From NCBI GenBank assembly GCA_946480555.1, contig CAMLLE010000255.1, positions 1 through 5,415 of the forward strand: a DNA stretch of 5,415 nucleotides. The letters run 5' to 3'. A program made the translations under genes and the position numbers. Every line of letters starts with the position of its first letter. Within the stretch, counting starts at the first letter, position 1. The stretch comes from an uncultured Verrucomicrobia subdivision 3 bacterium. Its GTDB lineage: Bacteria; Verrucomicrobiota; Verrucomicrobiae; Limisphaerales; CAMLLE01. Positions 1-5,415 of this stretch are shown here, piece after piece. The notes under the pieces were generated by a model. That model ran no database searches, was not told the DNA's origin, and saw only the letters and a program-made list of their open reading frames with translations.

Positions 1-2607
1 CGTCACGTGGTACGTCGGTTTGTAGAACGTGATGAACGCCAGCGCCGCGATGGCATGTGCTGGAAGAACGAGAACGAACTCTACAACAACGGCACGGCCT
101 TCAAGCTGACCTGCCGCGACCAGAGCGGCGTGGTGGTCACGCTCATCGCGGACAACTATTACGGCTACTGCAAAAAAGAGGTTAAGACGCAGATCAGCTA
201 TGCGGCGAACCTCTTTGGGCTGGCGGAAGAAGAACACGCCGGCGGCGCGCTGGTTTTTCAAAGCTACGATCTCGGCGAGGAATTCAGCGGCGAGCTGCAC
301 GTGAAGCAGAAGGGCCATACGTTTGCCGAGGTGACGAAGCTTTACGCCGGGCACATCGACGTTCATCCGCAGGGCTACGCCACGGACCGGAAGCATCCGG
401 AAGTAATCTATGTGCCGGAAGACGCGCGGTTCGACCTGCACCGGCAAAAGGTGCTTTGGGCGAAAGACAAAAAGGAACAATCGATTCCGCTGCTGCCGAA
501 CAAAACCTACGTGCGTCCGTCGGGTTACAAGGTGCGGATGGAACGTCCGGCGGAGAATCGCGCCTGGCGACTGGTCGGCACGGTCGCCGAAGGTGTGCTT
601 TGCCACAAACCCTGCACCGTCTCCGGCGGCGGCAAATCGGAGATTTCCAAACCGATCACCGATGCGATTCTCACTGGCCCGGTGTTCGTGGCGGATTTCA
701 AAAAGGACTTCGACACGGTTCAGGAATTGATCAATCGCGACTACAGTGGCCGCTTCAAGGATGCAGCGCGCATCGACAAACGCCCGATCCTAAGCGCCGA
801 ACGCTCGCTTGGTTCCGTGATCAAGCTGCTCACGCCCGACGACCAGACCTACAAACCCGAATACAACGCCTGGCTGGAGAACATCCCGCAATACGTGAAG
901 GAACTCGTGTTCGTGGTGAAGCGCTATTTCAAGCCCGAGTGGGGCGGGAACTGGCGCGAGCATTTCAGCGTGGACATCATCAACGGCAAACCGGCCAACG
1001 AATTGAAGTGCGACAACCGGAAGCTCGTCACCACGCACCTGCGCGTCGGCTTCGATGCAGACGGCTCCTGGCGCACGTTTGGATTGCGCAAGGATTTCCA
1101 TCCGTCCCTGAAGATCCAGGCCGAGGACGACATCACGGCTTCCATAGTGGTGCCGGTCAGCGAGCTGGAAAACCTGCCGGAAGCAGACCCGAAAGGTTCA
1201 GTGAAGTTTGTGACGAATTGCGAACTGCGTTTGTTCCAACGTCCGGACGACGCGATCCATCGCGGTTACGACAAGCTGACCGAGAAGGATTTCACGCGCA
1301 CCGACAACTTCTTCTCCAATTATGAACCACTCACGGTCGAATACGCGCGTGAGTTGTTGAACGACACGATTGGCCTGCATCAGTTCACCGAGCCGATGCG
1401 CAAGCTGATCCTGGAAGTCGCTGAAACCGGGAAGCCCGGTTACTTCGTCTGCACCGCAAATCCGCGCGTGGTCGAAGGCAAGCCGAGCAAGAATCCGCGT
1501 TACCTTCAGGTGCGTCCGGATCTCATGAAGCCGGTGGAAAGCTACCTGGCGCAGGTGTCCGCACGATTGCGCCGCCGCATGCCGGCAGACAAACCGCTGC
1601 ACACACCGGTCAGCGCAGTGCTGCCGGGCCGCCGCAACAATCCGCCTGAAGCGGGCATCCGGCCGCTCGCGGTATTCAATCCCATCCATTACTTCGAACT
1701 GCCTGAGCTCTTCATGGAGTTCGTCTGCAGCATGACGGGCAAATCGCCGTCCACGACAGGCGCGGGTTCTGAAGGCGCGCTGACCAAGGGGCCGTTCAAT
1801 GCGCTGCCGCCCATTATTGATCTGAATAACGCCCTCGTGTCGTATCTGCTCACCGGCCACAGCGGCTTCGTTACGGCGGCCGGATACGTGGGACCGAAAG
1901 TGCGGGTGGATCACGACATCAGCCTGCTGGTGCCGGAACTCTGGTGCCGGTTGCGCCCGGAAGAGCGCGACCCGAAATTCCTGATCGCGAATGGCTATCT
2001 GGAGAAGTGCCAGGACTTCGAGCACAACGGAAAGAAGGTGCTCGCCAGCCGCCTCGGTTATCGCATCAACGCGCAGTTCGTCCGCTCGCTGCTGGGCCGC
2101 GTGTTCAATCATCCCCACGAAGTCTTCACGGACGAAATGCTCCGGCCGGAATTGCAGAGCATGGACGTGTTTGTGGATGGCATGGACAACATCGTCGTGA
2201 CGCAGAAGCGCGTGGCGAAAGCTTACTTCGACGACGGCAGCTTCGCGCAGGCGTGCCCGCCGTTGCAGGCGTTGCTGACCATCATGCTGCACGACGAATG
2301 GGAAGGCAAAGGGCTGGAACATCCGGATGTGCGCAAGCTCTTCACGCGCGATTACCTGCTGGCGAGCGACTGGTATCAAGCCCGGCTGAAGGCGAAGCAG
2401 AAAGTCGATACGCGCCTCTGGACGCGCCACGTGGAATATCTCGAACGCTTCTCCCGCCGCGCCAGCCATGCGGAGGAAGCCACGCGCCTCGGCATCTCAC
2501 AACGCCTGGATCAAGCCCGCACCATGCTGGCGAAAGTGCAATCTGCAGATTACTGGCAATCGCTTCGCGGCACGATCGGTGCCGAACCGATCGAGATCCA
2601 CGCGTGA
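1..2607 (+). CDS. Probable pyrophosphate-dependent phosphoenolpyruvate carboxykinase (PPi-PEPCK), 5'-truncated by the window edge
   Basis: The frame is open from base 1 and ends at TGA 2605-2607, giving 868 visible residues. No convincing start is present, and the GTG at base 7 lies inside conserved-looking protein, so the N-terminus is outside the window. Numbering from base 1, I see YYGYCKK (Lys58/Lys59), resembling the YAGEMKK segment of ATP-PEPCK and the GKK of GTP-PEPCK that supply the metal-binding Lys. An EEH at His79 resembles the metal-binding His. SGGGKS at 208-213 resembles the SACGKT phosphate loop, Asp232 sits where the kinase-2 Asp is expected, and NCELR (Arg410) resembles the substrate-binding Arg region. 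A second Gly/Ser-rich stretch begins at MTGKS (578-582). PPi-PEPCKs are known as roughly 130-kDa proteins, about twice ordinary PEPCKs, and interconvert PEP + CO2 + phosphate with oxaloacetate + PPi in the cytoplasm. The motif matches are by eye. The PPi specificity is inferred from size, divergence and recalled family resemblance. A hairpin terminator follows. Confidence 0.75.
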   Translation, partial: RHVVRRFVERDERQRRDGMCWKNENELYNNGTAFKLTCRDQSGVVVTLIADNYYGYCKKEVKTQISYAANLFGLAEEEHAGGALVFQSYDLGEEFSGELHVKQKGHTFAEVTKLYAGHIDVHPQGYATDRKHPEVIYVPEDARFDLHRQKVLWAKDKKEQSIPLLPNKTYVRPSGYKVRMERPAENRAWRLVGTVAEGVLCHKPCTVSGGGKSEISKPITDAILTGPVFVADFKKDFDTVQELINRDYSGRFKDAARIDKRPILSAERSLGSVIKLLTPDDQTYKPEYNAWLENIPQYVKELVFVVKRYFKPEWGGNWREHFSVDIINGKPANELKCDNRKLVTTHLRVGFDADGSWRTFGLRKDFHPSLKIQAEDDITASIVVPVSELENLPEADPKGSVKFVTNCELRLFQRPDDAIHRGYDKLTEKDFTRTDNFFSNYEPLTVEYARELLNDTIGLHQFTEPMRKLILEVAETGKPGYFVCTANPRVVEGKPSKNPRYLQVRPDLMKPVESYLAQVSARLRRRMPADKPLHTPVSAVLPGRRNNPPEAGIRPLAVFNPIHYFELPELFMEFVCSMTGKSPSTTGAGSEGALTKGPFNALPPIIDLNNALVSYLLTGHSGFVTAAGYVGPKVRVDHDISLLVPELWCRLRPEERDPKFLIANGYLEKCQDFEHNGKKVLASRLGYRINAQFVRSLLGRVFNHPHEVFTDEMLRPELQSMDVFVDGMDNIVVTQKRVAKAYFDDGSFAQACPPLQALLTIMLHDEWEGKGLEHPDVRKLFTRDYLLASDWYQARLKAKQKVDTRLWTRHVEYLERFSRRASHAEEATRLGISQRLDQARTMLAKVQSADYWQSLRGTIGAEPIEIHA

Positions 2608-2612
2608 CACTT

Positions 2613-2651
2613 CGCGGGAGACATTGCCCTGCGATGTCTCTCGCGCTTTCT
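2613..2651 (+). terminator. Probable intrinsic terminator of the PEPCK-like gene
   Basis: The arms 2613-2624 and 2634-2645 pair over 12 positions, 11 Watson-Crick and one G-U (2617/2641). The stem can extend inward by three more pairs (2625-2627 with 2631-2633), leaving a three-base loop. It starts 5 bases after the stop at 2607 and is followed by CTTTCT, a short and interrupted T-run. Stability and position fit a terminator; the weak T-run is the reservation. It would separate the PEPCK-like gene from the downstream aminotransferase. Confidence 0.6.
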
Positions 2652-2692
2652 ACAGCTTGCTGACCGGTGTGAAAAACGTCTTACTCCGGGCG

Positions 2693-3964
2693 ATGAAGAC
2701 CTCCGCTCTTTCGCAACTGGGTCAACGAATCGAACCACCGTCGATTTCGTGGTTGATGCAAACCGCGCTGTCGCGGCCGGGTTTGATCTCGCTCGCCGCT
2801 GGTTTCACCGATAGTGAATCGCTGCCGGTCGAAGCCGTCCGTGACCTGCTCGAAGCGACGCTCGCTTCACCCAGGGCCGCGCGCTCCGCGTTGCAATACG
2901 GCTCCACGCAGGGCGATCCCAGGCTGCGGGAACTGACCTCGCGCCATTTGCATCGTGTCGATGGCTCACCAGCGTCGGCAGCCGCCTACTCAGCCGGACG
3001 TCTCATCATCACGAGCGGCTCTCAACAGCTGCTTTACATGGCCACCGAAGCTCTCTGCGATGCGGGCGACATCGTGTTGGTGGAAGATCCCACTTACTTC
3101 GTTTACCTCGGCATTCTCCAAAGCCACGCCATCAAAGCTCGCGGCGTGCGCATGGGGCCGGACGGCATCGACATCGCGCATCTGGAGCGCGTATTGGAAT
3201 CGCTGAAGCAATCCGGCGAACTGCGTCGAGTCAAAGCGCTCTACCTCGTCAGCTATTTCCAGAATCCCACCGGCATCACCACGTCACTCAAAAAGAAGGC
3301 GCAGGCTCTGGCGGTGTTGAAACGTTTCGAGCACGCGGCAGGACATCCGATTTACCTGCTCGAAGATGCCGCGTATCGCGAGCTGCGTTTCAAAGGCGCG
3401 GAAGTGCCGACTGCGCTTGCCTTGCGCGGCGCGCGCGATCGTGTCATTTACGCCGGCACCTACAGCAAGCCGTTTGCTACCGGCCTGCGCGTCGGGTTCG
3501 GCATTCTTCCGGAACCGGTGTTCACCGCCGTGTTACGCATCAAGGGCAACCATGATTTCGGCACGGCAAATCTGCTGCAGCAGCTTCTGACAACCGCTCT
3601 CGCGTCCGGCGCTTATGACCGGCATCTCGTTCAACTGCGCCAGCGTTACGCGGCGAAGGCGGACGTGATGCGCCGGTCTTTGAAGCAGCATTTCCCGCCC
3701 TCCGTGCAGTGGACGGAAGCCGAGGGCGGACTTTACTTCTGGGCGCGCGCGCCACGCGGAGTATCGGCTGGTGTGAGATCAAAGCTGTTTAAATCGGCGT
3801 TGCAGAACCACGTGCTGTACGTTCCCGGAGTACTCTGCTACGCGAACGATCCAACGCGACGAAAGCCGGTGAATGAATTGCGCCTGAGCTTCGGCAGCGC
3901 GTCCGTGGGGGAAATTCGATCAGGTATTCAACGGCTTGGCGAAGCCTTGAAGGCTTCGCTCTGA
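2693..3964 (+). CDS. PLP-dependent aminotransferase, class I/II (fold type I, Aro8/2-aminoadipate transaminase-like)
   Basis: This 423-residue cytoplasmic enzyme should transfer an amino group between an amino acid and a 2-oxoacid using pyridoxal phosphate. Visible landmarks are QYGSTQGDPRLREL (Tyr69-Gly70), TSGSQQ (107-112) for the cofactor phosphate, FQNPTG with Asn191, EDAAY with Asp225 (pyridine nitrogen) and Tyr228, the GTYSK motif with Lys259 as the Schiff-base lysine, and RLSF with Arg397 for the substrate carboxylate. The set is complete, so it should be active. The layout resembles the COG1167-type group (2-aminoadipate, kynurenine or aromatic aminotransferases), but there is no N-terminal GntR helix-turn-helix, so it is not a MocR regulator. 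ATG 2693 is chosen because it gives the usual family length. An in-frame GTG at 2669 would add eight residues, and neither start has a clear Shine-Dalgarno. The open frame reaching further upstream overlaps the PEPCK gene and is not expected to be translated. The substrate cannot be read from the sequence. Confidence 0.9.
   Translation: MKTSALSQLGQRIEPPSISWLMQTALSRPGLISLAAGFTDSESLPVEAVRDLLEATLASPRAARSALQYGSTQGDPRLRELTSRHLHRVDGSPASAAAYSAGRLIITSGSQQLLYMATEALCDAGDIVLVEDPTYFVYLGILQSHAIKARGVRMGPDGIDIAHLERVLESLKQSGELRRVKALYLVSYFQNPTGITTSLKKKAQALAVLKRFEHAAGHPIYLLEDAAYRELRFKGAEVPTALALRGARDRVIYAGTYSKPFATGLRVGFGILPEPVFTAVLRIKGNHDFGTANLLQQLLTTALASGAYDRHLVQLRQRYAAKADVMRRSLKQHFPPSVQWTEAEGGLYFWARAPRGVSAGVRSKLFKSALQNHVLYVPGVLCYANDPTRRKPVNELRLSFGSASVGEIRSGIQRLGEALKASL
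3939..3959 (+). promoter_or_regulatory. Perfect inverted repeat at the 3' end of the aminotransferase gene
   Basis: Bases 3939-3948 are exactly the reverse complement of 3950-3959, with one central base (3949). The RNA can form an 8-9 bp hairpin with a 3-5 base loop. It covers the codons for the last residues (EALKAS), and the stop at 3962 follows almost directly. There is no T-run, so it is a poor intrinsic terminator. It could act as a 3'-end stabiliser or processing site, or affect translation of the Dus gene just downstream. The function is inferred; only the symmetry is seen. Confidence 0.4.
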
Positions 3965-4015
3965 TTGGCGCAAACGCCGTTGGCTCAGCGCCGGCTTTTG
4001 TGTCATTCTTTGCCC

Positions 4016-5140
4016 GTGCGCTTTGGCCCGCTCAGCCTTGAATCGAATCTGTTCCTCTCGCCTCTGGCGGGTTACACCAACCTGCCGTTCCGGCTGGTCG
4101 TGCGCGAGATTGGCGGCGTCGGCCTGGTGACGACCGACCTCGTCAACGCCCGCTCGCTCCTCGAGAAGCGAGAGAAGGCGTTCAAGCTCATTGAAACACG
4201 GCCGGAAGACTCACCCATGGCCGTGCAATTGTTCGGCTCCGTGCCCGAAGAAATGCGCGATGCCGCCGCCATGCTGGCGGACCGCGGCGTCGCTTCGATC
4301 GATATCAACATGGGCTGCCCCGTGAAGAAGGTATGCAAAGTCGGCGGCGGCTCCGCCATGATGACGGAGCACGAGAAAACCGCCGCTCTGGTGCGCGGCA
4401 TGGTGAACGCCGTGAAGATTCCGGTGACGGCCAAAATGCGCCTCGGCTGGGACGACCAGAACATCACAGCTCCCGACCTGGCGCGGGCGTTGGAGGATGT
4501 CGGCGTGGCAGCGATCTTCGTCCACGGCCGGACGCGGGAACAAGGTTTTGGCGGAACGGTGAACCTCGCGGGGATTCGCGCCGTGGTGCAAGCCGTGAAG
4601 TCCATCCCGGTGATTGGAAATGGCGATATCACCACACCGCAAGCCGCGATGAAGATGTTGGAGGAAACCGGTTGTGCTGGCGTGAGCATCGGCCGCGGGG
4701 CGTTTTACGATCCGTGGATTTTCAAGCGCACGAAGCATCTGCTGGAAAACGCCGCTCAGTCCGGTGAGGCCGCCCTTTTGCCGGAACCCTCCTTCGACGA
4801 GCGCGTGCGCGTGATGTGCCGCCATCTGGAACTCATGATCGAGATCTTTGGGGAAGAGCTCGGCTGCCGGATGTTTCGGAAGATTGCGCCGTGGTACGCG
4901 AAGCGGTTCGGGCCAGCCAGTGAATTCAACAAGAAGGTCGTGCTGGTCAGGTCGCGAGCGCATTTCCACGAGATTCTCCACAACTACCGCCAGTGGCGTC
5001 AGCAGTTCCTGGATGAGAACGGCGAATTGAAGCCAAAATTCCAACCCGCGCCGATGATCGCTTCGTTCATGCAGGACGAACCAGCGGCGGCGCAGCGGCA
5101 GCACATTCCTGTTCCCAAGGGGCCCGTGGAGGTGTGGTAA
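4016..5140 (+). CDS. dusB: tRNA-dihydrouridine synthase, DusB/NifR3 family
   Basis: This FMN-dependent enzyme reduces uridine to dihydrouridine in tRNA, using NADPH. With GTG 4016 as start it has 374 residues. The N-terminal TIM barrel shows SPLAGYTNLPFR for FMN binding, AVQLFGS, the INMGCP motif with catalytic Cys101, TAKMRLGWDD with Lys140, VHGRTREQGFGG with His170, IGNGD (Asn202) and IGRGAFYDPW (226 onward), all typical of the family and in the usual order. A helical C-terminal domain includes HFHEILHNYRQW. GTG 4016 is preferred because it yields a family-like N-terminus, MRFGPLSLESNLFLSPLAG. The frame stays open back to TTG 3965, directly after the aminotransferase stop, and to TTG 3998; no start has a clear ribosome-binding site. 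It is about 50 residues longer than E. coli DusB (321 residues), mostly as a Pro/Gln/Ala-rich tail after about residue 330. The short gap suggests co-transcription with the aminotransferase. The Dus assignment is firm; the DusB subgroup is likely. Confidence 0.93.
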   Translation: MRFGPLSLESNLFLSPLAGYTNLPFRLVVREIGGVGLVTTDLVNARSLLEKREKAFKLIETRPEDSPMAVQLFGSVPEEMRDAAAMLADRGVASIDINMGCPVKKVCKVGGGSAMMTEHEKTAALVRGMVNAVKIPVTAKMRLGWDDQNITAPDLARALEDVGVAAIFVHGRTREQGFGGTVNLAGIRAVVQAVKSIPVIGNGDITTPQAAMKMLEETGCAGVSIGRGAFYDPWIFKRTKHLLENAAQSGEAALLPEPSFDERVRVMCRHLELMIEIFGEELGCRMFRKIAPWYAKRFGPASEFNKKVVLVRSRAHFHEILHNYRQWRQQFLDENGELKPKFQPAPMIASFMQDEPAAAQRQHIPVPKGPVEVW

Positions 5141-5329
5141 CGGTGGGGTTCAACACAAAGGTGCCAAGACCCTACGGCGCTATGTGGTGTGCTTGACTCT
5201 CGGTCTTCCGAGGGTCACGTCTCAACTGCGGAAATCTCTGCGGAAACGGGCGATTCCCAGCTTCATTTGCGTCCCAGTTCCTTTCCGTTGATCGCCAATG
5301 GCACATGGCGTAGCCGGAACGATGCAGTT
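5141..5329. other. Intergenic sequence after the Dus gene, no gene seen
   Basis: This stretch contains the hairpin at 5194-5217, a 9-base direct repeat (CTGCGGAAA at 5226-5234 and 5238-5246, period 12) and a weak 5-bp inverted repeat (5293-5297 with 5306-5310). Short open frames cross it on both strands, but they run into the palindromic element and resemble no protein I know. I see no tRNA or convincing promoter. Confidence 0.6.
5194..5217 (+). terminator. Hairpin downstream of the Dus gene, possible terminator
   Basis: Bases 5194-5203 pair with 5208-5217 over 10 positions (nine Watson-Crick, one T-G at 5198/5213) around a TCTT loop. It lies 53 bases after the Dus stop. No T-tract follows on either strand, so it may be a factor-assisted terminator or an mRNA 3'-end stabiliser rather than a classical intrinsic terminator. 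Confidence 0.4.
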
Positions 5330-5402
5330 GAATATGGGGCAGAGCGGCAGCTCTGCCCTACCAAACAAGGGTAGGGCTGCGCTGCCGCGCAGCCCCATAT
5401 TC
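5330..5402. repeat. REPIN-like element: two inverted REP-type hairpin units
   Basis: The arms 5330-5362 and 5370-5402 are inverted copies, matching at 29 of 33 positions, around the 7-base spacer AAACAAG. Each arm is itself a hairpin. In the left unit 5337-5345 pairs perfectly with 5350-5358 around loop GGCA; in the right unit 5374-5382 pairs perfectly with 5387-5395 around loop TGCC. Read outward from the spacer, each unit has a GTAG head, a 9-bp stem with a TGCC loop, and a CCCATATTC tail. A GTAG/GTGG head followed by a hairpin, present as an inverted pair, is the described layout of REP doublets (REPINs), which are dispersed by RAYT transposases encoded elsewhere. No transposase is in the window. 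That this is a dispersed genomic family is inferred from structure. A bidirectional terminator is the main alternative, although there is no T-tract. Confidence 0.7.
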
Positions 5403-5415
5403 CGCACCAGAAGGT

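Noticed and set aside
456..1325. 289-codon + strand frame overlapping the PEPCK-like gene
   Set aside because: It lies wholly inside the real gene in another frame. Its composition is dominated by Arg, Gly, Gln and His, and it has no independent start signal.
1198..2469. 423-codon open frame on the minus strand opposite the PEPCK-like gene
   Set aside because: It is a mirror of GC-rich codon bias in the + strand gene. The translation is rich in His, Arg and Ala with no recognisable motifs, whereas the + frame carries conserved PEPCK-like motifs.
2657..2684. Possible promoter (TTGCTG, 16 bases, TCTTAC) before the aminotransferase
   Set aside because: The -10 matches the consensus at only three of six positions and would leave almost no leader before ATG 2693. 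This is not above chance.
2468..2692. 75-codon N-terminal extension of the aminotransferase frame
   Set aside because: It overlaps the end of the PEPCK-like gene and crosses the terminator hairpin. Its residues are not those of a GntR-type DNA-binding domain, and ATG 2693 already gives the full family length.
3967..3978. GGCG-CAAA-CGCC hairpin between the aminotransferase and Dus genes, as a terminator
   Set aside because: The stem is only four base pairs with no T-run, too weak to call.
4211..5104. 297-codon minus-strand open frame opposite the Dus gene
   Set aside because: The + strand frame has the complete set of Dus motifs. The antisense translation is His/Arg-rich and low in motif content, as expected of a shadow.
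5363..5369. CRISPR-like or integron-like reading of the terminal repeat
   Set aside because: There is one inverted pair, not an array of direct repeats with spacers, and no attC-type core sites or integrase are visible.
5189..5407. Two 61-codon open frames, one per strand, in the intergenic tail
   Set aside because: Both run through the palindromic repeat, show no motif or ribosome-binding site, and are of a length expected by chance in GC-rich sequence.

Overview
The window is about 5.4 kb of GC-rich bacterial chromosome with all genes on the + strand. It holds the 3' part of a very large phosphoenolpyruvate carboxykinase-like gene (1-2607, cut by the window's left edge), a complete fold-type I PLP-dependent aminotransferase (2693-3964), a complete tRNA-dihydrouridine synthase of the DusB/NifR3 type (about 4016-5140), and a 275-base intergenic tail ending in an elaborate inverted-repeat element (5330-5402). 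The gene content, the large PPi-PEPCK-like protein, poor Shine-Dalgarno sequences and the style of the intergenic palindrome suggest a Verrucomicrobiota-like organism. This is an inference from general resemblance; no marker gene in the window proves it.

Region by region: the first gene lacks its N-terminus, but the visible 868 residues keep recognisable PEPCK landmarks: a YYGYCKK segment, a following EEH, a glycine-rich SGGGKS loop, an Asp about 20 residues later, and an NCELR segment. Its size and divergence point to the pyrophosphate-dependent type. Five bases after its stop is a strong hairpin (2613-2645) followed by a short pyrimidine run, probably its terminator. The aminotransferase follows with its own start codon. 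Its last codons contain a perfect 10+1+10 inverted repeat (3939-3959). The Dus gene starts about 50 bases downstream and is probably co-transcribed with the aminotransferase. After the Dus stop come a 10-bp hairpin without a T-tract (5194-5217) and the 73-bp inverted-repeat element.

The three genes do not form an obvious pathway. One is central carbon metabolism (oxaloacetate/PEP interconversion), one amino-acid metabolism and one tRNA modification. I see no defence system, mobile-element gene, CRISPR array or RNA gene. The most notable items are the PPi-PEPCK-like enzyme and the REPIN-like element, whose internal differences preserve two local hairpins.
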